Positions 33,878 through 46,611 of a stretch of DNA of 64,000 nt are shown here, piece by piece; the first letter of the stretch is position 1; every line of letters starts with the position of its first letter. The notes beneath the pieces are model-generated. The model searched no databases. It had not been told where the DNA came from and worked only from the letters and a program-made list of their open reading frames with translations. The position numbers and the translations under genes are program-made. Origin of the DNA: Falciphora oryzae (taxonomy: Eukaryota; Ascomycota; Sordariomycetes; Magnaporthales; Magnaporthaceae). The stretch lies in the NCBI GenBank assembly GCA_000733355.1, contig JNVV01000046.1:246139-310138 (forward strand), read 5' to 3'.

Positions 33878-35055
33878 ATGGCGTCCTCCTCGCCCTCACC
33901 GGTCGCTCGAGACTACCAGAAAACACAAGTCACAGTCCTCACCCTGGTGTGTGTACCCGAGCCGATCAAGTCAACGGCCATGCTGACGACAACAGATTAG
34001 CAGCATCTTCTTCGCGAGGTAGGTTTTATTGGCTGCTGCGCCGAACGTGACTGACAAAATCAGGGACCTGCTACGACCCAACTGCTTCCAGTCGGTCGGC
34101 AAGATAACGCTGAGAGATGTCCCTCGCTGGCAGGATCTCCTGAGGTGGGAGACCAAGTCCAAGAAGATGCCGAAGCCCGTCGGGTTCAGGCCCAAGTCGG
34201 TGGTCTTGCTCAAGTACCGAAACACCAACGAGAACCTGACGATTCTCCTTGACCAGCTGGTTTGTTGCCTTTGACTCTCGGCCGTGACCGCAGCTAACTT
34301 GGAGCAGAAGGTCATGATGCCCATGGTCAAGGACGAAAGCCTGGTGAAAATCCACATTTGTCTCTTCGACGTGGAAAAGCTCGATCCCCAGCACATGGTG
34401 GAACATTTTACGATCAAGATCCGACACGAGCACGACGGCGTCTCGAGCGTCTCCGTTTCGTGGGCGGGCTGCGGCGGGATAGCAGACCGTGGCCAAAACC
34501 CAAAGGCCGAAAGCATCGAGGACTTCCTCGATAAGCTGGCCCCGATTCGAGGTTTGTGGCCCACCCGATGCAGTGGGTAGGGCTGACGGATGACAGGTCG
34601 CGTTTACGCCGGCATCTGGCACCAGGCCGAGGCCGCGGTCCGCTCCGAGGGCAAGGATGATAGCCGGTTCGATCTCTGCGCAGCGGACGACATCCTTGCA
34701 GGGAAGCCGGGATACATGTGCGAGAAAGAATGCGTGTCTGTCGAGGTCCTGCCCACGGCAGCCAATGCGTCGTTCGAACATCGTGTGCCGGCCAAGGCGG
34801 CGTTGCGGCGCGCACCGGCCAAGTCGCCCCCAAAGCGTGCACTCGACCTGCAGCCGGAGACTGATTTTGAAAGGCCCTCGCGGAGCACAGCCAAGAGAAC
34901 ACAGGTAGTCGGTACATCGAAACAGTTTGCTCAAACAAACGCTGACATTGCACAAGTACCAGTCCAAGCCAGATCCGGGCCCCATCGATTCCGGGCTGGA
35001 CATACCCGACTTCCCCTCAAACTTTGACGAATTGGCCGAGAAAGAATGGCAGTGA
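33878..35055 (+). CDS. HORMA-domain protein (Hop1-like), six exons
   Basis: HORMA proteins close a C-terminal 'seatbelt' around partner peptides and act in meiotic chromosome axes, checkpoint or repair. Exons are 33878-33946, 33996-34018, 34064-34259, 34308-34551, 34597-34904 and 34957-35055; all introns are 40-52 bases with good ends and the joined frame is intact at 312 residues. The start (QVTVLTLISSIFFARDLL) and the region ILLDQL...KIHICLFDVEKL followed by MVEHFTIKI resemble Hop1-type HORMA folds. The C-terminal 100 residues are basic and Pro-rich (LRRAPAKSPPKRA), then acidic. No PHD finger or zinc finger of full Hop1 is seen, so it is a short HORMA protein. The family call rests on pattern matching by eye. 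An Atg13 or Mad2 identity looks less likely. Confidence 0.72.
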
Positions 35056-37013
35056 GCGAGTCGTGTCTGTTGGTCACGAATCTGCCGACGCAGTTTGCTG
35101 CAAGGGCGCCTTGTCACATCGTCACATCACTTCAGCCCCGTTGTCTCGTCACGAAAATCTGATAGGCAGGAGGGAGCATGGAGCCGAGGCTCGATTGCTG
35201 ATTTGTACATGCTGGAGGTGGCAGCCTCGATCTGATATTTGACAAACATTACCAACACATGTGCGAGCGTCCCATGTCGGGCAGCCGTTGCAAACAATCA
35301 GGCGAGGTTACACCAGCCTGGGATGAATCCCAAGCGAAAATGCACAAAGGCGCCCGCAGCCTGCAGCCAGTGTGCTCCAGCAGGGCCACGGTGCCCCTGA
35401 GTGGCCGGATTGACGCCAGACGCAGCCAGACGGGCCCCAGCACTGTGATGGGATCGAGACTTGCCCGATTTGTCCATGCTGATGAACTGGCTCCAGAACC
35501 GCCTGCCACCTGGCCGATGGCTCCTTGAACGTCGGACGCACTCGATTGAGGCCAAACATGCGCGCTTGGCGCACGGTTACACTGATCGGGAGGCGGCGTG
35601 TTGGAATGGTGATCAGGAGGCTGGCGAGTCGGGTTCAAGGACGGCACAGGCCTTTCCGTGATCTGCGCTGAACACCCGCTGAGTTGCAGCCAAGTCCCGA
35701 GTGTGGCGGGCGCGTAGAGCTGGGCCTGGCGTTTTTTGTGCTCATTGCCGCGAGGCGAGTATCTAGGTAGCCAGCAGACAGCACACATCGTAGCCAAGGG
35801 ATTGCCACATCGACGCATCTCGTCAGCCCCATCTGCCGCAGCCGTCTGACATGATTTGACGCTCGCTGCGGGCCAGGCTTACTGGCCACGCGAAGGATGC
35901 ATGGAAGAAATCTGTTTCTAGTGCCTGCCTAAGCGGGCTAAAATGGAGGCCGAACGCCGAGGAGACACTACATAGAAACAGCATATACACCACAGCCTCT
36001 GACTCGGCATCACCGGCGACTTTGAGGCGGGCCAGCGGAATGCTGTCGGATGGCTTCGGCCGTCACCCCGATCAGGATGGACCGACGCAACGGAGGGGCC
36101 GTGGGCTGGGCGTGGCGTGCTCACATTGTGCCAACGCGAGGGCGAGGGCGCGCACGTGAGACCAGACATGGAGCATGAGACCCACCGGGCTGCCCAACAC
36201 TCAGTTCACCCGACGGTCGGATCTTGGTTAGGGGATCGGTGCTGGGCCACAGGGTTGGCCACTCACGCCACAGCCAGCGGAGGTTCGCATTTGAGGACAG
36301 ACATACGACAGAAGACAGACCAGAGACAAGAAAAAACGTCGACACGGGCTGCATCTGCATCGCAATAGTTCGCATCCCGTTGTTTGGCCATTTCTTGCTT
36401 TTTCAGTTTTTGTGATTTTCCGCCCTGCTGCGGCTGTGGGAGACTGCAGCTGCGGCGCGCCCTTTTCCGTCGAGTCGGCCAACGAGATTTGCATTTCTTG
36501 TTTCCCACCTTCCCGCCTTCCTCCACCCACCTGGGCCCCGGCCGGTCCTTCCCACTCACCCTCTGACCATCCACCCTGCTCCAGCACACTGCCATCAGCC
36601 ATCTACCATTCTTTTGGATCGAGGCCATCACGACGGACGACGAGCGACTGCGAGCCGGGCATTTTGACGGGTAAATCTCACCTTTGTTTGTGTCTGCCTC
36701 ATTCGCACTTGCTCATTCCGCAAGCGTGCAGAGGGGAAGGGACGGCAATCACCGCCACTCACCACGGCCGGCCTTTTCGTCGAGCCTGGCCTGGGAGCCT
36801 GGTCTAGGTGTTCTCGCCCGAGACTGACTGTGCTCAGCTGCCGATAGACAGATCAGGTGCCGAAAGAGGAACGGCGTCGCTGCTTGGCTCCCTTGGACTC
36901 GGACTCCCTTCGACTTGGACTTGACACCGTCGGACAAACCGCTCGACTCCCTTCCGACATCATCGACCCAGCCTGCACGAGGCCTCGAGCCTCAGCACAA
37001 ACCGCCTCCCCCG
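35056..37013. other. Intergenic region (about 2 kb) with the Cdc4-type gene promoter
   Basis: No gene is supported. The last 600 bases are pyrimidine-rich and contain GT/AG pairs (a GTAAAT near 36671) that could mark a 5' UTR intron of the next gene. Confidence 0.45.
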
Positions 37014-40000
37014 ATGGCGTCCCCTCCGGCCGTCCAAAAGACGACCGAGGTCCGCCGACCGCGATCTAGCCAGAAAGTGTCGGTCAGCTGGGATGAAGGA
37101 GAGAACACAGTCACCAGGAGGACGTCGAGGCTGCAGTTTGAGCTGGCCGAGTGTGTCGAGACGAAAACAGTGACAACAACGACGACGACAAAAAGGGCAT
37201 ACCCGCCGCTGCTTGTTCGCCAACGACGGCCGCTGAGTGGGCTCGACAGCAAGGAATACCCGCTTGCCAACCGTCCCACGCCGCCCGAGTTGGCTCGCTT
37301 CACGGTCGATCTCGACGACAATGACGGGTTCCCTCTGGATTCGTCGTTTGAGGATGCAGTTTTTTCGGTGCGTTGAAGCAGAACGATGCCGGGTGAGATT
37401 AGATTGATTGAACGACGTCGCTGACGCTGACCTTGCAGACCAAACGGAGAGATGACTACTTCATCAAAGAAGCCGAGGACTCGGGCCCCGAGACGCCAAC
37501 ACAGGACTCGCCCACGCCGACCACGCAGCCCCAGCTGAGGAAATCAACCCGCAGAATCTCGGGCCTTGGCCTGAGGAACGCCTCGAGGTATGGGTCCCTC
37601 GGTAAGAATGAGTTCTCGAGGACCAACCGTCCTAGCCTGACGGCCGTCTCGGACAAACTTCGCCCGTTTGAGCCGAGGAGAGCCATCTCGGCCGCGGCCG
37701 GCTACCTGGCCACGCCCGACGGCACTGAGTCCGTCGGCAGGCGTAGATCGCTGGACGTCGGCGAGCCGTCGGGGAGCCAGCCCACGCTTCTGGATGCCGC
37801 CAGCCCTGGAGACAGTGACTCGCATACGGCATTCAGCGGATCCGTGGCCACGCCCCCAATCACCGAGACGGACCCAGAGCCGTTTGATGGCGACGATTCC
37901 CAGCCCCGGCCATTCCGTCGCAGGCCCACCGTGGACACCATTGCCGCACAAGACGCGAGCCTCCCTAGCCCGGGCCTCTCGCCGACGCTGCAGGCCGCCC
38001 AGCTCCACACGGGCCAGGACGACGAGGACGACGACGAGATGGCGTTTTCGCAGACGACTAGCCGTCGTCCCAGGTCCCGCTGGCTCGAGGAGAGCCAGTC
38101 GACCATTGATGGCAACGACACGCTGGTGCCGGAATCGGCGCTCGTGCGGACAGGCGAGGACGGCATGGCACAGCACAACATGCTCGACACACGCTCCATG
38201 CTGGAGACGTTCGACTCGATGCCCGGCGAGATGAAGACGTTTGTCATGTACCAGCTGCTCCGCCGCTGCCCCCGAAAGACGCTGCACATGGTGGCCGACG
38301 TCGTCAACCCTGCGCTCAAGTGCGACTTCCTCAAGCAGCTGCCCATCGAGCTCTCCCTGCACATTCTCTCGTACCTGGACCACCGCGACCTCTGCCGCGC
38401 CGCCCAGGTGTCCAAGCTGTGGCGGAGCATCATCGACGGCAACGAGACGGGCTGGAAGGAGCTGCTGGACCGCAACGGCTTCGAGCTGCCCGTGGGTGAG
38501 CTGGAGAAGGCCATCCAGCAGGGCTGGGGCTGGCAGGACCCTGTGGGCGTCTACGGCTGCGAGCTCGACCTGAGCCTGCAGAGCCGCATGACGGTGACGG
38601 AGCCCGAGCTGATCCGGTCGGCCAGGCCCGCGGCGGCCCAGAAGCTGCGCAGTTCCAAGCGCAAGCGCGGCCCCGCGGGCTCCAACCCGTCGGACCGGTC
38701 CAAGCGCCGTGCGAGCGCCCAGGAGGCGCCCAGGGAGGACAGGACCGACGCCGACGCCACGCCCAGCCAGAAGAGGGAGGGCCCTATCGCGGCCGCCACC
38801 GCCGCCGCCCTGGCCGTTAGCGACCCCGGCATCGGGCTGCCGAGCCTGCGCCGCCTGCACCTCTTCAAGTCGCTCTTCCGCCGCCACTACATGATCCGGC
38901 AGAACTGGACCAGCGGCAAGGTCAAGCCCGGCCACGTCGCGTTCGCGGCGCACCCCAACCACGTCATCACGTGCCTGCAGTTCGACGACGACAAGATCAT
39001 CACGGGCAGCGACGATCAGCTGATCCACGTCTACGACACGCACACCGGCCAGCTGCGCCAGAAGCTCGAGGGCCACGAGGGCGGCGTGTGGGCGCTGCAG
39101 TACGAGGGCAACATCCTGGTGTCTGGCAGCACGGACCGCTCGGTGCGCGTGTGGGACATCGAGAAGGGCCTGTGCACGCAGGTCTTTTACGGCCACACGT
39201 CGACGGTCCGCTGCCTGCAGATCCTGATGCCGACCGACATGGGCCCGGGCCCGGACGGCAAGTCCATCATGATGCCGCCCAAGCCGCTGATCATCACGGG
39301 CTCGCGCGACAGCCAGCTCAGGGTGTGGCGCCTGCCCGAGGCGGGGTCGCGGCGCTACATCCAGACGGGGCCGCCGGCCAACGACGCCGAGTGCCCGTAC
39401 TTTTTGAGGATCCTGCAGGGCCACTCGCACTCGGTGCGCGCCATCTCGGCCCACGCTGACACGCTGGTGTCTGGCAGCTACGACAGCACCGTCCGCGTGT
39501 GGCGCATCAGCACGGGCGAGCAGCTGCACGTGCTGCACGGCCACAGCCAGAAGGTGTACTCGGTCGTGCTGGACCACAAGCGGAACCGCTGCATCTCGGG
39601 CTCCATGGACTCGCTGGTCAGGATCTGGGACCTGGAGACGGGTGCGTGCCTGCACACGCTCGAGGGACACAGCCTGCTGGTGGGGCTGCTGGACCTGCGC
39701 GACGAGCGCCTGGTCTCGGCCGCCGCCGATAGCACCCTGCGCATCTGGGACCCGGAGACGGGCAAGTGCAAGAGCATCTTGACGGCGCACACTGCGGCGA
39801 TTACGTGTTTCCAGCACGACGGACGCAAGGTCATCTCTGGAAGTGAGAAGACGGTCAAGATGTGGGACATTGCCACCGGCGACTGCATTGAGGACCTGCT
39901 CACGGACCTTACTGGGGTCTGGCAGGTCAAGTTTGACGGGCGCCGTTGCGTGGCCGCCGTGCAGAGGGCCGGTCTTACGTATATCGAGGTGAGTTTCTGC

Positions 40001-40159
40001 TTGCTCCTGTACTGTCCCGGTCCCGTGTCCCGTGTCTCGTACTAACTGCTACAGATCCTGGACTTCGGCGCCGTCCGCGATGGAAAGCCCCGCGAGGACC
40101 TCGGCAAACGGATCCTGCTCAACTCGCCCGAAGTGCAGCGGCTAGTCGAGGAGGAGTAG
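37014..40159 (+). CDS. CDC4: F-box/WD40 substrate receptor of SCF ubiquitin ligase (Cdc4 type)
   Basis: It should recruit phosphorylated cell-cycle or regulatory proteins to an SCF E3 ligase in the nucleus. Exons are 37014-37367, 37439-39988 and 40055-40159, both introns phase 0, giving 1002 residues. A long disordered Ser/Thr/Pro N-terminus is followed by a dimerisation-like segment (MLETFDSMPGEMKTFVMYQL), then the F-box near residues 417-462 (LPIELSLHILSYLDHRDLCRAA). The WD40 propeller starts near residue 623 (NHVITCLQFDDDKIITGSDD) with at least seven blades (VSGSTDRSVRVWD, ISGSMDSLVRIWD). The tail ILDFGAVRDG is typical of Cdc4-like proteins. The ATG at 37014 is the first in-frame one. An alternative is a FWD-1/sconB-like receptor, but the C-terminus fits Cdc4 better. 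Confidence 0.88.
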
Positions 40160-40708
40160 TTATGCACTGACGCTTAATGTTTTGGACGCGTTTATGCCGC
40201 TGCGGCTGGCTGGTCGGGCTACATAGCTATCGCTCTTCTTTGTTTGGCGTTATTCTGGGATGGTGTCGGTTTGAACGGAAGCATGGGCGTTCGATGTTTT
40301 ATTTAGCCATGTTTGGCGCCTGTCTGGTACACGCTCGGGCGGTTGGAACAGCATGATATCCGCTTAGCTCTTGTTAATGGATGGTTTGAACTGCCTTTGG
40401 GTCGTGTTATGTGGTAGTTGTGTGTATATCTTGCTCTGTAATATCGTTGTCTATGGCTAGTACGGTGCTTTGATGCCGGGTCTAGCGCATAATGTGGGCT
40501 CCTCAGGGGTCGGTAGTTAAATCAGACCCATTCTAGGGGCACGCGGCACTGATCCGGCCCTGTGGAACCAGCCAGGCTTTGCTCGCGACCGACTTGACAC
40601 CGACATCGTGGCTGGCACCTTATCGAATCTATTTCCACACAGCGTATCCCGCCCATGCTCTGGGACTTGGTCAAGGCGACTCACAGACGGTGACTACTGG
40701 CCCTCGCC
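40160..40708. other. Intergenic region
   Basis: It contains the 3' region of the Cdc4-type gene and the promoter of the lipid phosphatase gene. No other feature is recognised. Confidence 0.45.
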
Positions 40709-41765
40709 ATGGCGCCGAGACGAGCTTCGGGCAGCGAGGCATCTGGCGTCCTCGCCGCCGTGTCCAGGTTCTACAGGGTGAGTCGCCTCGAGCAACTGGA
40801 CGAGCGTTACTGACTGGAGCAGAGGACGTATGGACCCGACTATGTGGCCTTTGCCGGGCTCGTCGCCGCGTACGTTTGCGTAAGTTGCCTCGTCCTCGCC
40901 CTGGGCACTACTAAAGCTGTCTTCGCCCTGCTGACACACCCAGATTGTCATCTTCGTCGAGCCCTTCCACCGCATGTTCTCCACCACCGATCTCGCCATC
41001 TCCTTCCCGCACGCCGAGGTCGAGCGCGTCCCCGTGGTCATGAACGTCGTCTACGCCGGCTTTATCCCCCTGGCCGCTATCGCGCTCGCCAACTGGCTCT
41101 CCGGCGCGCAAGCCCACAAGCACCACGTTGCCCTGCTGGGCCTGCTCGTCGGCCTGGCCGTGACGACGCTCGTGACCGACGTCATCAAGAACGCCGTCGG
41201 CAGGCCCCGCCCGGACCTGCTGGCGCGCTGCAAGCCCCGCGAGGGCGCGCCCGAGGGGAGGCTGGTCGACTGGACGGTTTGCACCGAGACGGCCCACCAC
41301 CTGCTGCATGACGGCTGGCGGTCGTTCCCGTCGGGCCACTCGAGCTTCTCGTTCGCGGGGCTGGGGTACACGGCGCTGTTCCTGGCGGGCCAGCTGCGCG
41401 TGTTTGCGGCGCGGGGGCTGGATGAAGACGATGCCGCGGGGCAGGACGGGACGGCGGCGGAGCGGACGGTGCAGGCGCACGCGGGCAACGACCTGGGTCG
41501 CGCGCTGCTGTGCCTGATGCCCGTGCTGGGCGCCGCCATGATCGCCATCAGCCGCTGCCAGGACTACCGGCACGACGTGTACGACGTGTGCACGGGCGCC
41601 CTGCTGGGCAGCGTCGTCGCCTACTGGAGCTACCGCCGCTACTGGCCGCGCCTGACGTCGGGGCGGTGCGACGAGCCGTACCCGAGCCCGGACGCGTCGT
41701 ACGGGCGTCTGCGAGACGTCGAGGCGGGCAGAAATGTAGGCTACGAACTGCGGGAGCTGGACTGA
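40709..41765 (+). CDS. PAP2-type lipid phosphate phosphatase
   Basis: This integral membrane enzyme should dephosphorylate phosphatidic acid, diacylglycerol pyrophosphate or related lipids. Exons are 40709-40777, 40823-40879 and 40944-41765, both introns phase 0. The protein has 315 residues with about six membrane segments. All three catalytic motifs are present: K-N-A-V-G-R-P-R-P near residue 124, PSGHSSFSF near 170, and [13 protein letters not shown] near 243. The layout is that of yeast Dpp1/Lpp1. The segment between motif 1 and 2 has a charged insert (REGAPEGR). The next gene, PRE9, is convergent with about 250 bases between stops. Confidence 0.93.
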
Positions 41766-42013
41766 CACTGCTGGGCCCTGCTGACGTGTATGTAGATGGC
41801 CTAGGTGCCCCAGAGGCCTCACGAACGCGATTTGAGTTGGATAGAGCATAGCGACGGTCGGCCATCGGGTAGATCCTATTGGAGCACATAGACAATGCAT
41901 AACTGTTGCTGTTCGCCTGATGCAGTTTTCGCATATTCTCCCGTTTTGCGATGTTCGCCAAGCGTGTCCCTCTGCCCTCAGCCTGCCCGCTGCCCTAGCC
42001 TGGCCGTTGTCAT

Positions 42014-42938
42014 CTACTTGTCCTCCGTCGACTCGTCCTTGGCCAGGTCGTGCTCCTTCAGCAACGCCGTGATCTCGTCGGCGCTCCATAGGCGGTGGTA
42101 GATCTTGCCGTCTTTTGTCTGGCCGACAGTGGCGAACTCGACTGTGCGGGGTTAGCGGGTGTATAGCACGCAGGAAAAGACCAGACTCACTCTTCTCGCT
42201 GCTCAGCTTGGTCGAGTCCATCGTCTTGCTCAGCACCTTGACGGCCATGCCGCAGGCCTCGGTCAGCGAGCAGTCCTCCTTGTAGTCCTGCTTGAGCAGG
42301 CTCTGGGCCGAGGCGTTGTTGGCGCCGACGCTGGTGGCCTTCCAGCCGCCGTAGTTGCCCGAGGGGTTGCTGAGGTACAGCTGGAACTGGCGCTGCGGGT
42401 CCCAGCCGGCGTAGATGAAGGAGACGCCAAACGGCCGCAGCCCGCCGTGCTGCGTGTAGCCCTGCTTGAGGTCGCACAGCCGCCGCACCAGCTGCTCGCA
42501 GGGTATGTCCTCGTTGTACGTCAGCAGGTAGCGCTGAGCGGCTTGCCGGGCGTAGTTGATGAGGATGTTGGCGTCGGCCGTCATGCCGGCGACGGCGCAG
42601 ATCATGTTGCTGGGGAGGTCAGCTTGGCTCGTTCGGGGTCTGGCAGATGTGCTCGTTGCCCGGGGCCTAGCAGACGTACTCGTTCAGGATGTACAGCTTC
42701 TCGGCCGATGTGTCCTGCTCCAGCAGCTTCGATGTGACCTTGCGCTCGGCGGCCAGCACGATGCCGTCCTTGGCCAGGATGCCGATAGCGGTTCCGGCGT
42801 GTGAGATGGCCTCGAGCGCGTACTCTACCTGGTAGAGGCGGCCTTCTGGCGAGAAGATTGTTGTCTGGGCTGTTAGCTGTGCTGTGGGGAGGAGCGGGGG
42901 CAGCCAATGCTTACCCTGGAATCGTATCTGCGCGACAT
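42014..42938 (-). CDS. PRE9: 20S proteasome subunit alpha type-4 (alpha3)
   Basis: This is a structural alpha-ring subunit of the 20S core, lacking the catalytic N-terminal Thr. Exons are 42915-42938, 42680-42864, 42191-42609 and 42014-42141; the joined protein has 251 residues, close to the family norm. The alpha-subunit signature [21 protein letters not shown] spans the first splice junction. Other matches are [26 protein letters not shown] and KIEFATV, where the last intron splits the codon for Ile. The acidic tail ends KDESTEDK. The gene is divergent from BYE1 with a 930-base shared upstream region. Confidence 0.95.
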
Positions 42939-43868
42939 TGTGTCTGCTCTGTGTCTCTTGTGAAGTTGAATCGAGACGGTAGCAGCAGATCGAAAGAGGC
43001 AGTCCAGGCGGCGACTCTCGGCTGGCGGAGTTGGTGATGCGGTGGGAGGCACTCACTGACGCTGGACGCCCGCAGTGGATCCAACGCGCTGGAGCTCCAG
43101 GCAATCGAGGCACACGTAGGGGAGGTGAGCGCTCCTGGCCGCAACGTGCCTGCACAGTATAAACTGCACTGTATCCGGGCCAGAATCTTATAGTTGCGTG
43201 CCTCGTATACCAGGCATCTAAACCACGGGTGGGGCGATCGCGGGATTACATAACGGCGTCGCACGTGGTGTATCTGCTATCACAAATCTCCCGCCTCCCG
43301 ACCTGCCTCCGCAATTCCCGTCGAAACCGCACCACCAACGAGAGCAGATCTCACGTCGTCGCCGGCCCCAATCGCGTTGCTGCTCTGCGTCGCTGCTCTC
43401 TTGCGACCCCAGCCCTCTATTCTGCCGCCTGACCCGGACGACCGGGCTTGATTCAGCCGGGCTGTGTGCTTTCCGCCCAAGCTCTGAGCTCCACTGACGT
43501 CGACGCCGCGCCGGATCTGCGCTTCGGGTCTGCCTCCACGCGCACCACGCGCACCGCGCCAGCCTTGGCTCCCACCACACGCTCGTCAAGCAACACCTGC
43601 CGTAGCTGTCGCGATCTCTGCAGCTACGACAAACCAGAATACCTACTTGCGGCCATAGAGGGGGCGGGGGAGGACTATCGACCAGGATCCACCAGTAGCT
43701 TGATGCCCATCACCCGTGTTTGCGTTCTGGAGCCCTGGCAAACTCTCTTTGCCGTTTGCCGAATTGCCTTGCCATCGTAGTGCGTATATGAGGACGTGGC
43801 CGCAGTAGATCGCCTGTAGGCTCGATACGGCCTCAGTCGCGCAAGCAGACGCGACAACAGCAGAGACA
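42939..43868. other. Shared upstream region of PRE9 and BYE1
   Basis: This 930-base region separates two divergent housekeeping genes. I looked for the yeast proteasome element GGTGGCAAA on both strands and did not see a perfect copy. No gene is supported inside. Confidence 0.5.
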
Positions 43869-46560
43869 ATGTCTGGTAAGCAACGCTGCGTGCTGTGCCC
43901 ATCACCGCCACCACCACCAGCCATCCAGCGCTAACATCAACAGCCGAAGCAGAACCCCGACGGTCGGTGCGCAGCACCAAAGGCCAGAACACTAAGAACC
44001 TGGACCTGGACCCGCCGGCCGAGCCCAAGCGACGCGGCCGCAAGAAGAAGCAGGAGGAGCAGGTCGAGGAGCCCGAGGAAGAGATCATCCGCTGCGTTTG
44101 CGGCGCCACCGAGCAGACGGGCGACTCGGGCGAGCCATGGATTGCGTGCGACAAGTGCACCGCCTGGCAGCACAACGTGTGCGTCGGCAAGAGCATCTAC
44201 GACGAGGATCTAACTAGTGAGTATTTCTGCGAGGTGTGCAAGCCCGAGGACCACAAGGAGCTGCTGGATGGGATAGCCCGCGGCGAGAAGCCCTGGGAGG
44301 CCCGCCGCAAGGTCTACGAGGAGGAGAGCAAGAAGAAGAAGAAAGGTGGTCCCAAGAGGGGCGCCAAGGGCAAGCGCGCCAGCGACGTCAAGGAGAAGGA
44401 CACGCCCAAGGAGCAGACGCCTGTTCCGAAAGCGAGGCCATCGCCAGCTCCCGCACCGACGCCAAAGGCCACGCCGGGGAAGGCCGCCACTCCGGTGCCG
44501 GAGAAGAAGGACAAGGCAGCAACGCCCGCCCCGGAGAAGAAGGACAAGACAGCAACGCCCACGGGCGCCAAAGCAGCACCGAGCGCCGGCACCAAACGCA
44601 AAGCCAAGGAGCCCGCGGAAGACAAGGGTGCGAAGCTGCGCAAGGTCTCTGAGTCTCAGGCCGTGCCCGCTGGCCCCGCGCCGAAGAGTCCTGCTCAAGA
44701 TGCCACCGCCGCCGCAGCCGCCGCCGAGGAGTCGCCAGCCCCGCCCCCTGCGCCAGAGCCTCAGCGCCCCATCGTGCCGTACGACCCGCCAGCCGACCTC
44801 GCCTCGGCCCTGTCGGAGCTCCCGCAACCACGCCAGAATCCTGCCAAGGCGCTGCAGAAGAGCATAACGGCTGCGATGGTGGCCCTGGAGAAGAAGGCAT
44901 ACAGGTTCGAGGACGCGGCTACGACGGCCCAACGCGCCGAGCGGCTAGCTCTCCAGGTCGAGCGAGCAGTCCAGGACACGCACGCCAGCGCTAAGGAGTA
45001 TGGCGGCCAGATCAAGACTCTTACGTTCAACATCAAGACCAACCTGGACCTGGTCAAGCGCCTGGTTGAGCGGACGCTGTCGCCGCCTATGCTGGCGACC
45101 ATGACGACCGACGAGCTGGCGTCCAAGGAGCTCCAGCGGGAGACGGCCAAGATGCGCGAGCGCGCCGAGAAGCAGAGCATTTTAATCACCGAGGAGGGGC
45201 CGCGGGTCAAGATCACACACAAGGGCGAGGAGATCATCGGGAACGACGACGAGCCCACCCCGACCGACGACGTACCGGTGTCGCGGCACCACGAACCGGC
45301 GAAGCCCGCTCCCGAGGCTGCCGACTCGCAGACGCGGGTGCCAGACGGCGACGCGATGGAGGTTGAACTGCCGGCAGACGTCGAGTACCGCCGGCCGCCG
45401 CTCCGCATCGATCCGCAGCCGCACCCCACCAAGGCATCGGGCTTCGACATCAAGAAGGTCTTTTCCAAGGTCAAGTCTCCGACGCAGCCGGTGCGCCGCG
45501 CGTCGCAGCCCAGCTCCAAGAGCCCTGTTGACGACGCCGAGGTGGACCGCCTGATCGCCGACGAGGCCGAGTCGCCGCCGTACTCGCCGACCGAGGAGAC
45601 GGAGCAGGACCCCGACGTGATCTGGCGGGGTTCGCTCGAGATGCCGGGCGTGGCCACGCTGACGGTATCGTCCAAGTTCATGGGCGGCGGCAACCTCAAG
45701 GCGGCGTACAACATGCCGTGGGAAAAACTATTCCCTGGGCGCATCACGGTGGCCGGCCGCCTCGGTAAGGACGACGCGTCGTCGTACCTGTGCGGCATGC
45801 GGTGGCGGAGCATGTTTGACCTCGTCGTCGCCAGCCTACAGCCGACGAGCGAGGCTGCCAAGCCACAATTCCGCAAAGTTGTCGAGTATTTCATCAGTCG
45901 CAAGAAGTACGGTGTTGTGGGCGACAAGGCACTACCCAACGTCCGCGACATGTATCTCATCCCGCTGCTGCCCGACGGCGAGATGCCCGAGATCATGATG
46001 AATCTGCAGGACAACCTGGTGCCCGAGAGCCGGACGGAGCCGATGCTGCTTGTTGTGTTTGTGTACCAGAACGACCCGGAGCAACTTAGGCGGTTGCGCG
46101 AGCAGCAGGCACAGGCGCAGCAGCAGCAGCAGACGCAGAAGCCACCACAACAGCCGCAGCACGTCCCAAACCTGCAGACCCAGGGCGTGGCGCGTGCGGC
46201 TTTCCCCAACACGCCGCAGGCTTTCCCTCATACCAACGGTCAGCAGCGGCATGTCCCACCGCCTCAGTACGCACAGTCGCCCATCACGCCAGCGTCGGCC
46301 CAGCCCCCGGCCAACGGCCAGCCTATCGACCACGGCGCAGCTATGGAGCGTGCCCAGCAGGAGGGTGTGGCGGCGGCGCGGCAGATACTGGGCGAGGAGC
46401 TGTTCAACAGCCCAAGCCTTCAGTATCTGCTCCTCGGGGCGGGTAGGATGCACCCTCGGGAGTGGATAGCGGTCAAGTCGATACTGCAGAATAACCCGCG
46501 CGCGAGAGAAGATCTGGCCGCACTTACAGAGCTGGTTACCGAGTATAGCAACCAACAGGC

Positions 46561-46611
<51 letters not shown>

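Noticed and set aside
36915..37013. Upstream extension of the Cdc4-type protein from a TTG codon
   Set aside because: There is no ATG in this extension; the first in-frame ATG is at 37014.
42939..43868. Proteasome-associated control element in the PRE9 promoter
   Set aside because: A TTTGCCGTTT-like word at about 43747 is not a match to GGTGGCAAA on either strand.
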